A DNA stretch of 64,000 nucleotides from Mucilaginibacter pedocola (GTDB taxonomy: Bacteria > Bacteroidota > Bacteroidia > Sphingobacteriales > Sphingobacteriaceae), in the NCBI RefSeq assembly GCF_002013915.1, contig NZ_MBTF01000001.1, positions 1-64,000 of the forward strand, given 5' to 3'. Below the pieces are notes generated by a model. It ran no database searches and was not told where the DNA came from. It saw only the letters and a program-made list of their open reading frames with translations. This document shows, in pieces, positions 26,150-35,159 of this stretch. Within the stretch, counting starts at the first letter, position 1, and the number at the start of each line of letters is the position of its first letter. Both the position numbers and the translations under genes were made by a program.

Positions 26150-26884
26150 TCATCCATTATGGCCATTCAAAAAATATTTTAATCGCTGAAGGTCTTGCAG
26201 TGCTGCGCCCGCAGTATTGTTAAAATAGGTATAAACAGTTTTTCCGTCAGCCAGCCATTCGCTGATGTAACTTGCGTATTCATGTAAGACTTGATCACTG
26301 TAGCTGCCTTTATAGCGCCCCTCAGGCCCATGGAAACGCAGGTATACCCAACTATCAGCGGTTAGCTCCATAGGCGTATGAGATGACGGCATATCCTGCA
26401 ACACCAGCGCGGCCCGGTGCTGGTAGAGTAGGTCGTATACCCGGTCATTATACCAGGAGGAATGACGAAATTCGACCGCGACCGGCCAGGTATAGTTGGA
26501 CAGTAATGTGAGTAATTCTCTCAATTGAGAAAATGCCGGATAATGCAGGCTTGGCGGAAATTGTAATAGCAGAGTTCCTTTTCGGCTTTCAACAGGAGCC
26601 AGGGCGTTCATGAAATCTTCAAGTGCCGAAGATGAAAACAGCAGGCTTTTTTCGTGTGTGATCTCCTTCCAAAGTTTGAACGTGAAGCGGAAGTGTGGTG
26701 GTACCTCATCAACCCATTTGGCTATAGTTTTCGAGCGAGGCAATTTGTAAAAAGAACTGTTGACTTCAAGGCTATTCTCCAATAACGCATAATAGCCCAG
26801 CCTCGACCTATCCTGATGTATCGCAGGAAATTCGCGTTTAGGTATCGGTATCTGGAGTCCGCTTGTGCCGCCGAAAAAGTTCAT
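26150..26884 (-). CDS. DUF72 family protein (YecE-like)
   Basis: 244 aa TIM-barrel-like protein. YALLENSLEVNSSFYKLPRS, FRFTFKLWKEITHEK, LLLQFPPSLHY and VAVEFRHSSWYND are the conserved DUF72 blocks in the right order, and DSWVYLRFHGPEGRYKGSYS closes the fold. Length is normal. The family is widespread and its function is not settled. Confidence 0.93.
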   Translation of the reverse strand: MNFFGGTSGLQIPIPKREFPAIHQDRSRLGYYALLENSLEVNSSFYKLPRSKTIAKWVDEVPPHFRFTFKLWKEITHEKSLLFSSSALEDFMNALAPVESRKGTLLLQFPPSLHYPAFSQLRELLTLLSNYTWPVAVEFRHSSWYNDRVYDLLYQHRAALVLQDMPSSHTPMELTADSWVYLRFHGPEGRYKGSYSDQVLHEYASYISEWLADGKTVYTYFNNTAGAALQDLQRLKYFLNGHNG

Positions 26885-27314
26885 ATTAATAGAACACGCT
26901 CATCTTCCCTATGTTTGATGGCGGGTTACGGAAGTGGAGCTGAAAGGTTTTATTCCTTTTGTAAAATTAGTAACAGCGGCGTAAATAGGCCAAAATAAAG
27001 AGATGTAGAATGGAGTGCAGAAGGCAGGAAGCTGTTTTAAGCAGCGATCAAAAAGCTGTTAATAACCTGCCCGGTTATAGGTTTAAGGCCCGACGTCATG
27101 AATGATAATGTAACGCCGTTACTGCCGGGCTCATACAGGCGCCAAAAAGTTATATATCCAACGAAAAGAATACCCCCGCAAAATTCCGGTGGGCATATTG
27201 GGCCTAAGCAGCCCGGGCATGCGGTATCCGGTTAGTCTGAAAACATATATATGTTAAGGGTTTACAGCAACGCCGTTAAATTTATGGTTATAAAACGCTG
27301 TAAGTCCGGAATTC
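26885..27314. other. Intergenic stretch with no clear gene
   Basis: About 430 bases between two minus-strand genes. No ORF of coding quality, no clear repeat and no strong hairpin seen. Confidence 0.5.
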
Positions 27315-27590
27315 TTAAGCAGCGCGGTCAAAATGATCTTGCATGATCTTATTCAACTCACGGTCCGCGCATTCCCACACGAGTGGCCGGGCATCTGTAA
27401 AGCCTGCTTTTTGAAATATAAAATACATGGTTTGGCCAGGCATTTGCACATGCCGGTAACTCCATGGGCTGGCAAACTCTCCGGCAGATAACACCAACAA
27501 TTCAGCTGGTATTTCAAAAGGCTGAGGAAGAACATTTAATATCTGTTTAAAACGTTCAAGCCTCTCATTCATCAGAAGGTCATAGTTCAT
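27315..27590 (-). CDS. Hypothetical protein, 91 aa
   Basis: Soluble (MNYDLLMNERLERFKQILNV...). Contains SPWSYRHVQMPGQTMYFIFQ and an aspartate-rich C-terminus. No known domain recognised. Neighbours on both sides are unrelated. Confidence 0.5.
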   Translation of the reverse strand: MNYDLLMNERLERFKQILNVLPQPFEIPAELLVLSAGEFASPWSYRHVQMPGQTMYFIFQKAGFTDARPLVWECADRELNKIMQDHFDRAA

Positions 27591-27776
27591 TATTTATGAA
27601 TTGTCAGCGTGATAAATTGTTTGAGCCATTATATTTTATTTCAATAAGAACCATTCCTGACGCCCTGCAACAGCGGCACGCAACTTCCGTTTTGTATTAT
27701 TTTTTATCATAAATAGCTACAGGATCATTTAATTCGAAAGCTTAACTTATGTTCAAGAATCTGATTATTCATCTAA

Positions 27777-27968
27777 CTAATGCTGTCGGGCCTTATCATT
27801 GCCTTTCATCGGAGGAATATTACCCGGTGGAAGTTCTTCCGGCTCGTGTTGAGGGGCTTCCTCGGGAGTTTCAGGTGTATGCGGGTCATGAGGTTGCTTT
27901 ATTTCAGGCTTTTTATCCGGAAGCGGCATCTCAGGCTGCTCTGCGGGAAATGTTTTGTGTTTTGTCAT
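27777..27968 (-). CDS. Small proline-rich hydrophilic protein, 63 aa
   Basis: MTKHKTFPAEQPEMPLPDKK and a run of Pro-Glu-His repeats (PHTPETPEEAPQHEPEELPP). Disordered and charged. The minus strand gives this low-complexity but hydrophilic protein, whereas the overlapping plus-strand ORF is less protein-like. Function unknown. Confidence 0.45.
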   Translation of the reverse strand: MTKHKTFPAEQPEMPLPDKKPEIKQPHDPHTPETPEEAPQHEPEELPPGNIPPMKGNDKARQH

Positions 27969-28457
27969 GAAAAAATAACATGCTAAGTTGAGATTTGTTA
28001 GTGCAGGTGCCGTTAGAAGCTTGCTAAGAAGTATTCTTATCAGTCTGTAACGGGTTCGCGGGCGGACTAAAGCTATAGAATAATTTAAAATAAGTTTGAA
28101 TTAGTAGGCCCTAGGGGGGTTATATAAATGCTTGTTCACCATTCAGGGCTGCAAAAAGGGGAACGGTATACTCCGCTCCCCGATCATTTAACTTATACTA
28201 ATTATCCCGTTTTACCTTCTCAAAAGACATGCCACTTGATCTAAAAGCCAGGCGGAAAGCCATCGCGATCGCTATTGCACTGTTATAAGCTTCATGTAAA
28301 ATAAACAGGACAGCGACGCTTTGAATATTAAATATCCAGAAACTATAGCTATACTATTTAACTTCACAATGTGAAAGAGAGCACCTAACCTAATTTCTTT
28401 GCGGCCATCATACGCATTCCAACCCGTTATAACGGCGCGAAAGCGTTAGTTTAGTTG
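27969..28457. other. Intergenic region with a short gene remnant
   Basis: No full gene. On the minus strand, about 28198-28345 reads FNIQSVAVLFILHEAYNSAI, then AIAMAFRLAFRSSGMSFEKV and a stop, without an ATG before an upstream stop. It looks like the 3' end of a decayed membrane-protein gene. A weak hairpin (GGGGA and TCCCC arms) is near 28158-28181. Confidence 0.35.
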
Positions 28458-28811
28458 TTATTTTTTGAGTAATTCTTCATACAAGGATATCACCTTACGC
28501 TGAAGTAGTTTGATCTCTTCATCGTAAAGGGCAAGGCGTTCTTTTAAAGCCTCTACCTCCTTGCTTTGGGTATTAACATTTTCGCTATTGATCCCGGCCA
28601 ATAAAAAAGATATGTCGATCTCAAAAATGTCTGATAATTGCTGTAACCGGGATAAGTTAATATCTGTCACGCCCGTCTCTATCTTAGAGACAGCCGGAGT
28701 GGAGATGCCGAGAAGCCCGGCAACTTTACTCAGGTTGAATCCTTTTTCTTTTCGTACACCTCGAATGCGGTCACCAACCTTTTTCACGGTCAAGCTATTT
28801 AAACCAGTCAT
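28458..28811 (-). CDS. XRE family regulator with C-terminal coiled coil
   Basis: 117 aa. The HTH domain (VGDRIRGVRKEKGFNLSKVA, GLLGISTPAVSKIETGVTDI, SRLQQLSDIFEIDISFLL) fills residues 8-75. The C-terminal 40 residues (VEALKERLALYDEEIKLLQR...) are a coiled coil, probably for dimerisation. It is divergent from a second regulator of the same design at 29178. A palindrome 29 bases upstream of its start is a candidate own operator. Confidence 0.88.
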   Translation of the reverse strand: MTGLNSLTVKKVGDRIRGVRKEKGFNLSKVAGLLGISTPAVSKIETGVTDINLSRLQQLSDIFEIDISFLLAGINSENVNTQSKEVEALKERLALYDEEIKLLQRKVISLYEELLKK

Positions 28812-28839
28812 AGTAAATTAATCAGGGATACAATAATAA

Positions 28840-28852
28840 TAACTTTAAGTTA
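28840..28852. promoter_or_regulatory. Candidate operator palindrome near the XRE regulator
   Basis: TAACTT T AAGTTA, a 13-bp palindrome with an AT-rich extension on both sides, 29 bases from the start of the minus-strand XRE gene. Confidence 0.4.
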
Positions 28853-28918
28853 ATTATTACTGCCTCCCTTGATCAATATTTAGGGCATAGATGCGCATCA
28901 GATTTCTAAAACCATCGT

Positions 28919-28935
28919 TCACTCAATTTGAGTGA
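28919..28935. promoter_or_regulatory. Perfect 17-bp palindrome
   Basis: TCACTCAA T TTGAGTGA with 8-bp arms, nested inside a longer GGGCAT/ATGCCC pair (28883-28888 and 28935-28940). Size and shape suit a homodimeric HTH operator. Confidence 0.4.
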
Positions 28936-29177
28936 TGCCCCTTAACACTCTCCAGATGATATAAGAGGATAAATTTGCGATCTCCAGCAAAGAAGGCGGC
29001 GTGAAAAGTATTTTTGGCGGGAGAAGTGCTTCCCATTGTATCGTGGCCTGAAGTTCACTTTTGCGGGGAAATACCAAACAGTTGAGGACGATATATGATC
29101 TAAGAGTTTTAGCCTAAACCAATATTTGGGGATCAACATATAAAATCATTTCTTTCCGCTCATTCGCTTTTAACCCG

Positions 29178-29507
29178 ATGAAAAGTATTGGTAAAACTAT
29201 TCGTTTGCTCAGGCGCCAGCGTGGTTGGGCCCAAAGGGATGCTGCGAGCAGGCTGGGGATATCAATTCCGGTCTTCTCCAAGATCGAAGCCGGCATTACG
29301 GACATGAGCCTATCGCGTATTCAGCAGATCGCTGACTTGTTCGGCCTGCCTATAGTAGATATACTCGCTAATCGCCAGGTTTCAGATCATCTCCCCAGGG
29401 ATTTGTTAATTGCGGCGAACAAAAAACTTCTCCGGCGGGAAAATGAGATCACGGAACTCCGTCTTAAAATTATTGAATTATCGGAGCAACTGAAGCTGCC
29501 GGCATAA
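29178..29507 (+). CDS. XRE family regulator with C-terminal coiled coil
   Basis: 109 aa, sister of the divergent regulator. HTH: MKSIGKTIRLLRRQRGWAQR, DAASRLGISIPVFSKIEAGI, TDMSLSRIQQIADLFGLPIV. The tail (KKLLRRENEITELRLKIIEL) is a leucine-zipper-like helix. Target unknown. Confidence 0.88.
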   Translation: MKSIGKTIRLLRRQRGWAQRDAASRLGISIPVFSKIEAGITDMSLSRIQQIADLFGLPIVDILANRQVSDHLPRDLLIAANKKLLRRENEITELRLKIIELSEQLKLPA

Positions 29508-29638
29508 GTTCATAAATTTCTCTACAGGCATTCTTTTCTGTCCTGAGCAACGGCAAATAGCGAGTCCGTTTGCGTTATTCGGACATCTGTCAGCGTTTTT
29601 CGAAATAATATAAAATTTTTTTTATTTTGAACTACGTA

Positions 29639-30002
29639 ATGGAATGGAAAAAAGTCAACTTTACTATAGTTTATTTATTTATGCTATGCGCAGGTTGCAA
29701 TACACCCAGGCATTTTAACGGAGAACCAGGTAATTCTTCAAAACCATAAAGGCCCTTTATCGATCTTCAGTATTGGGAACTGGAATTCGCGTTATGTGGT
29801 TCTAACACTTTTGGATGCTCAGCATCATTATTTTATCATAAAAGCTCCAAAAGACCCTAAATATATTACCGGGGCGATCTATAGCGAATGATCATTCAGC
29901 CATCAAAGGAAACAAGTTCTGAAGGGAGATTGCTTTAGGATCAGCTTGTTGACGGATAATTACGGAAGCGATGCTGTACAGCGAGCGATTAGGAACTTTT
30001 AA
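29639..30002 (+). pseudogene. Broken lipoprotein gene
   Basis: MEWKKVNFTIVYLFMLCAGC is a clear lipobox leader (lipidated Cys20), but the frame reaches TAA 17 residues later. In the next frame the reading continues as ILTENQVILQNHKGPLSIFS, through YVVLTLLDAQHHYFIIKAP, then an in-frame TGA follows AIYSE near 29890, and SFSHQRKQVLKGDCF continues to a stop at 30000-30002. So one frameshift near the arginine-proline after the leader plus one nonsense codon. About 120 aa originally. Family not recognised. Confidence 0.7.
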
Positions 30003-30063
30003 TGTACATCGTCAACGGCATACGGCCGGCAAATAATGTATATTTAAAGGCCCCATTTTTGAT

Positions 30064-32197
30064 ATGAATGCCAAACTCTTATTCCTATTTTTACTGATTT
30101 CCAGCCTGCTCCGGTTGAATGCCCGGGCCGCTAAGGTTCCGGCATTCGATCATTTACCCCCCGGCGGCATCGATATCATTGAGGGATGGCGTTTCACCGG
30201 CGAGGACGGAGCCGGATTCGCTGCTCCTGAATATAATGATAAAAGTTGGCGGATTATCCACCCGGAAAAACCACTCAGCCAATTGCCTGAATTAAAAGGG
30301 GTCAGTATCGGCTGGATGAGAACCCATTTTACGGTCGGCCCTGAATTAAGTAAAAGGTCTTTGATCCTATCTGTATTCCAAACCTGCGCTTCAGAAATTT
30401 TTTTGGATGGCGAACTGATACTGCGGCACGGTGTCATAAGCCGTAGCGGAAATGAGGTAATTCCGATAGGAGCGAACCTGCCCGAAGAAGAGTTGCACCT
30501 CAGTGCAGGCAAAGAGCATGTCCTTGCTATACGGTTCGCCCCCTGGCGGCCTGGTTTTCATATGCATACAGATGGTTACTTGCTTTGGCTGACCCTTAAT
30601 AATTTTTCAAATTGGCAAGCCAATAATAAGGCTATCGATGAGAGCAATGGTACTTATACGGTACTTGTGTCGGTTTTTTTCTTTTGACTTTATTACACCT
30701 GTCTTTTTACCGTTACGACCCCGCGCAGCGCGCCGATCTTTTTTCAGCCTCTATGCCGGAATTTCCACCTTAACCTTTCTGTTGGTGGTACTTCAAGGCT
30801 GGGTGCAGGATATCAGGCTATATACACTTGTGCGTGTACCCGCTTTTTTGCTATCGCTAATGCCGGCGATATGGTCCATCAAGGCGCTGAGTACCCTTTT
30901 CGGCTTTAACACCCGGAAGATGGTAGCAGTGACATGGGCGGTTTACGTGATCAGCATCGCAGGGATACTTTTATGCGGAACCAGGTTTTGGAATTTTGAC
31001 GGTGTATTGATCTTATTCGAAGTGATCCAGGTATCGCTTTTAGCTAAAGCCCTTGTGGCGCAGAAGAGTGGTGCGGGTATCATCACGGCGGGATTTGCTG
31101 TGTCGATAAGTGCTGCAACGCTTTCATCTGTCGTGCAATACTGGGATATCCACGTAAGCTTACTGTGGTTTCAAACTTTTATTGGTATTACCTACATAGC
31201 GCCAGCTTTAGGTATTTCTCTTTACCTCGCAAGGGAGTTCGCTCTTAAAAGCGGCCTATTACGGGAAAAACTGGTTCAGGTAGAGTTATTGTCAAAGAAG
31301 AACCTTGCTCAAGAACAGGAAAAGCAGTTATTACTGTTCCAGCAAAACGAACGGTTAGAAGCGCAGGTCGCCCAGCGCACCTCAGCATTGCACGGGTCGT
31401 TGGAAGAGCTACGCGCTACGCAGGAACAACTGATCCAAGCCGAGAAAATGGCATCGCTGGGTGAGCTGACGGCCGGTATAGCACACGAGATCAAAAATCC
31501 CTTGAATTTTATCAATAATTTTTCTGAGCTGAGCACCGAATTGCTAGATGAAATGGGGGAAGAACTTCGAAAAGGTGCTTATGGAGAGGCAGAGGCGATC
31601 AGCGCCGATCTAAAACAAAACCTCGAAAAGATTTGCCATCACGGTAAACGGGCCGATAATATCGTAAAAGGAATGCTGGAGCATTCCCGCAGTGCGTCGG
31701 CACGAAAACAACCTACTGATATTATTAAACTCGCCAACGAATGCCTCCAACTATCTTACAAAAGCTTCCAACTGAAGGATAGCTTTTTTATCGCGGATAT
31801 CACCATGGATGCCGGCGGTACATTAGCCGAAATAGTGGCCGTGCCACAGGATATTGGCCGTGTTCTATCAAATATGTTCAGTAATGCTTTCTATGCTTTG
31901 CAACAACGGCAGAAGCGGCTTGGACATGGTTATAACCCCGCGCTGAGTGTGAAGATCTATCAAGCTTCAGGGAATGTGATCATAGAAGCCAGGGATAATG
32001 GAACCGGCATCTCCAAATCCATAATGAACAAGATCATGTAACCATTCTTTACCACCAAGCCGACAGGTGAAGGAACAGGACTAGGGTTGTCGCTTAGTTA
32101 TGACATCGTGGTTAAAGGCCATGGAGGGAAAATAGATATCAGCTCTGTCGAGGATCTAAGTACCGAAGTGGTTATATCTTTACCTGTGGGAGTATAG
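30064..32197 (+). pseudogene. Broken 7TMR-DISM-like sensor histidine kinase
   Basis: Originally about 710 aa. The first frame (30064-30687) gives a signal peptide and a galactose-binding-like sensory domain (GWMRTHFTVGPEL, ASEIFLDGELILRHG). Around 30674-30680 seven T bases shift the frame by one. The second frame (30638-32041) holds multiple transmembrane helices, a coiled coil, the HisKA motif ELTAGIAHEIKNPLNF and N-box MFSNAFYALQQRQK, then hits TAA at 32039-32041 in [19 protein letters not shown]. The frame after the stop continues through [11 protein letters not shown] to the natural end at 32195. The two lesions are probably natural inactivation, and the T7 could also be an assembly error. 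Confidence 0.85.
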
Positions 32198-32292
32198 TGT
32201 ATGGATTTGTCCATCAGGGGCTTTTGCGCCGGATAGATCATGGTAATTCCTATCTTTCGCAAACCAAATGGCGCATTTATCATTTCTTAAAA

Positions 32293-32436
32293 ATGGGAAA
32301 GATCGATAATGCTGATGATCTAAAGACTGCGATCGCTTCGCTAAAAAGGCAGGTAAAGCAAAGCGAGGTTATAATGGCCGCGCAGTTCAGCGATAAACGC
32401 GCTATCCTTCGAACCTTAAGGAGCTTAATACCCTAG
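32293..32436 (+). CDS. Small hypothetical protein, 47 aa
   Basis: MGKIDNADDLKTAIASLKRQ with a basic, helical rest. Weak. It may be the truncated front of a longer Bacteroidota protein of this type. The longer reading from 32197 begins with unlikely residues. Confidence 0.35.
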   Translation: MGKIDNADDLKTAIASLKRQVKQSEVIMAAQFSDKRAILRTLRSLIP

Positions 32437-32526
32437 AGGAAAAAGAAGATCAATATCCGCGTTACCCCGAATATCGTTCAACCTCTCCCCGAAAAACGCA
32501 ATTTATCAAAAACCGACTCTGGAGCT

Positions 32527-33495
32527 ATGGCACTCAAAAATTATCTAACAAGAAAATCTTTTAAAAACGGCTTTACCATTATGAAAGCGGCCTTTAATGG
32601 TTTTAGTGATGACCTCGCATTGAAATATAGTGCATCGTTGGCCTACTACACCATCTTTTCATTGGCACCGCTACTATTGTTGCTGATCTCGTTGGCAGGG
32701 CTGGTTTTGGGCAAAGACGCTATACAAGGTAAGATATTTCATGAGATCAATGGACTGGTTGGCAATGACGCGGCTAAACAGATCCAGGATATGCTTAAAA
32801 ATTTGCAAACCAGCGGGAAGTCGACTATATCGGTTATTATCGGTGCCGTTACGTTGATACTCGGTGCCACCACGGTTTTTGGCGAGATACAGGAATCGAT
32901 CAATATCATCTGGCAGGTTAAGCCAAAACCGAAGGTCGGCTGGATCAGGCTCTTAAAGAACCGCTTGCTGTCCGGCTCCCTCATTGTTGCCATTGGCTTT
33001 TTGCTTTTGGTCTCATTAGTGGTCAATGGCGCATTGTTAGCTGCCAGTTATTACTTGAAACATTTCTTACCCGCGATAACCGTTACATTCTTCAACGTTC
33101 TAAATGCGTTGATCAGCTTCACTGTGATCGCTGTTTTATTCGGAGTGATTTTCAAGGTATTGCCCGATGCTAAAGTTCGATGGAAAGATGTTCGGTCAGG
33201 GGCATTATTTACAGCCGTATTGTTCATGATCGGGCGTGTTATTATCGGTATATATATCGAAAAAAGCGGAACCAGTTCTACTTATGGCGCTGCAGGCTCA
33301 CTGATCGTCATCCTGCTTTGGGTATATTACACCGCCGCTATTCTGTATTTCGGAGCCGAGTTCACCCGTGCATATGCTGACTTTTATGGAGTGAGGATAG
33401 AACCAGCCGAATTTGCAGTACATGTAGAGCAAAAGGAATCGGAGCAAAACGTGGCGGTCGTGCCGCCTAAACACGAGATCGGTAAAAGCAGTTAA
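32527..33495 (+). CDS. YihY/BrkB family membrane protein
   Basis: 322 aa with about six transmembrane helices. SDDLALKYSASLAYYTIFSL, LLISLAGLVLG, FGEIQESINIIWQVKPKPK, and YGAAGSLIVILLWVYYTAAI (about residues 256-275) are the family landmarks, the latter with the conserved Gly and Trp. The family is often mis-called ribonuclease BN and its transport role is not established. The C-terminal 40 residues are soluble. Its stop overlaps that of the convergent cupin gene. Confidence 0.93.
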   Translation: MALKNYLTRKSFKNGFTIMKAAFNGFSDDLALKYSASLAYYTIFSLAPLLLLLISLAGLVLGKDAIQGKIFHEINGLVGNDAAKQIQDMLKNLQTSGKSTISVIIGAVTLILGATTVFGEIQESINIIWQVKPKPKVGWIRLLKNRLLSGSLIVAIGFLLLVSLVVNGALLAASYYLKHFLPAITVTFFNVLNALISFTVIAVLFGVIFKVLPDAKVRWKDVRSGALFTAVLFMIGRVIIGIYIEKSGTSSTYGAAGSLIVILLWVYYTAAILYFGAEFTRAYADFYGVRIEPAEFAVHVEQKESEQNVAVVPPKHEIGKSS

Positions 33496-33818
33496 TACAC
33501 AAATACCGTTTCTATAGCGGCGTGCTCTATGGTCAGGTTTACACTGCGTTCTCCCTTGGGGCGGGTTCTATGCAGTATGCCCTTAGATATAGTTATGGCC
33601 ATACCAGCCGAGAGTTCGACGGCTGCTTTCTCTGTCTCTACTACAAGAATTCCTGCGGAACCTATAAAGGTTTCGTCAGAATTCGGGTGGTAATGCCAAT
33701 CATATGGCAAGGTCATGATGGACAAGCGTATTACATGGTCATTAAGCTGGCCCACGGGCTTGTTCGTATAGGCATCAGTTATCGTGCTGGCAAATTCAAG
33801 CGGATCTATCACTTCCAT
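33492..33818 (-). CDS. Cupin domain protein
   Basis: 108 aa single-cupin barrel. The first motif is DWHYHPNSDETFIGSAGILV (two His and a Glu for metal). The second has the shorter ILHRTRPKGE with a His. Probably a small metal-dependent or binding protein; the ligand is unknown. It faces the YihY gene, and the two stop codons share bases. Confidence 0.85.
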   Translation of the reverse strand: MEVIDPLEFASTITDAYTNKPVGQLNDHVIRLSIMTLPYDWHYHPNSDETFIGSAGILVVETEKAAVELSAGMAITISKGILHRTRPKGERSVNLTIEHAAIETVFVY

Positions 33819-34063
33819 AATTATATTTTTAATTTCATGATATAAATTTTAGGAGCACGCTTTCACTTTAACTTATTAGCGAGTTCTAAACCTAGAATCG
33901 TATAACTTTTTGTTGGTTCACTAATGTTAAGGAAACATTCTGCCCCTGCGCAGGAAGACTCAAATTATCTATTACAGTATTCATTTTTAAACAACTATGG
34001 CCCTGAAGGCACACTTTAAACCTGATCTTAATAAAGCTTAATAGAAAAGCCGGCGTAATTATT

Positions 34064-34438
34064 TCAGGCAGCTCCCCGGTCCACGGTATCTTGGATAAGC
34101 TGAATAAATTCGTCGTTACTTTTGAACGGTTTTTGAATAAAAGCGTCAGCATCGCACAACCGGGCCCGCGCAGCGAGGTCCGCTAGACCTGACATCAGCA
34201 CGATCGGAATATTGTGTCGATTCGCCTGAATCCTTTTTAGAATTATACAAATAGTATGGCCACTGATAGATGGTAAAACTTCATCCAATATGATACAATC
34301 GGGGCATTTTTCAAGAATTTCTTCAGGTGTTGAGAGCTGCCGGAAAGGAATTACGGTGCATCCGGCGTTTTCAAGTATGTTGGAAACGCATTCCAAAAAA
34401 TCCACATCGTCATCCAGGACAAGTATACGTTTATTCAT
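34064..34438 (-). CDS. Orphan response regulator receiver
   Basis: 124 aa receiver domain only. LVLDDDVDF gives the acidic pocket, Asp52 in CIILDEVLPSISGH is the phosphoacceptor, and FIQKPFKS provides the Lys. No output domain and no adjacent kinase. It is the nearest candidate partner, by position only, for the broken kinase 2 kb away or for the stressosome kinase. Confidence 0.92.
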   Translation of the reverse strand: MNKRILVLDDDVDFLECVSNILENAGCTVIPFRQLSTPEEILEKCPDCIILDEVLPSISGHTICIILKRIQANRHNIPIVLMSGLADLAARARLCDADAFIQKPFKSNDEFIQLIQDTVDRGAA

Positions 34439-34711
34439 AAGGCGTGAGGTTCAATAGTTGTGCCAATATTCGCGTATATTTCAGCTGGTATTCGTTCTTT
34501 GGAGAGGCCAACAATAGATTCAATCAATCAAATCGCATTACTGTTTTCATCGATCGTACATCTATGCAAAATACAGCCCTTTATACTTACCAAGTAAAAC
34601 GCCTCTATTGTAGTTTCGGGCCGGCACGCAAAAAAATCGACGGAGTTCTTCTAAAGGCGAAGATTCAACTCATCACTATTTAAATAGGACAGCATTTTAG
34701 TTACAACTACC

Positions 34712-35068
34712 TCATTCACATTTTTCCTTGTATAAAAATGGCAACCAAAAACGATCATTCCTAAAAATGAGGTCATGCCATTCCCAAATGAGCCACGGTT
34801 TTATTGTGAAGACCCTATAGAGCCTATTATCATTTTTGTTTTTTTCTGGATTTTGATATAAGTATACCGCGTAGCGCCTTATGACATATTCGTAATTGAA
34901 CCCTTTTCCACATTCCTCGGAAATGATGAAACTACCATCAATATTGCTGTATGTATAATTTTCTTTTAATAAAAAATTTATGGGCGAATAGTTGGTTAGC
35001 AAATACACCAGGGCAAGCCCTTTAACAAATCTCCCGACAGTGACATGTTTGATTTTTTTTAAGTACAT
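34712..35068 (-). CDS. Hypothetical protein, 118 aa
   Basis: AT-rich gene. The N-terminus MYLKKIKHVTVGRFVKGLAL continues with VYLLTNYSPINFLLKENYTY, a possible single membrane segment, and the rest is soluble, aromatic and basic (WLIWEWHDLIFRNDRFWLPF). No domain recognised. It lies at the left edge of the mobilization block and may belong to it. Confidence 0.5.
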   Translation of the reverse strand: MYLKKIKHVTVGRFVKGLALVYLLTNYSPINFLLKENYTYSNIDGSFIISEECGKGFNYEYVIRRYAVYLYQNPEKNKNDNRLYRVFTIKPWLIWEWHDLIFRNDRFWLPFLYKEKCE

Positions 35069-35159
35069 AATTTAATGATTTATGATCTTTTGGTTTTCTA
35101 TGATATGATTTTTATCAAGGAGGTTATATGTTACCACTAAATCGTGTTTAGCGAATGCT

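Larger units (their letters stand above)
28812..29177. other. Regulatory intergenic region between two divergent XRE regulators
   Basis: 366 bases without a gene, holding two palindromes (28840-28852 and 28919-28935, listed separately). No coding ORF was accepted. The arrangement suggests cross- or autoregulation. Confidence 0.5.

Noticed and set aside
27749..27970. 73-codon plus-strand ORF over the proline-rich gene
   Set aside because: The minus-strand reading is more hydrophilic and uses a sensible start; neither is certain.
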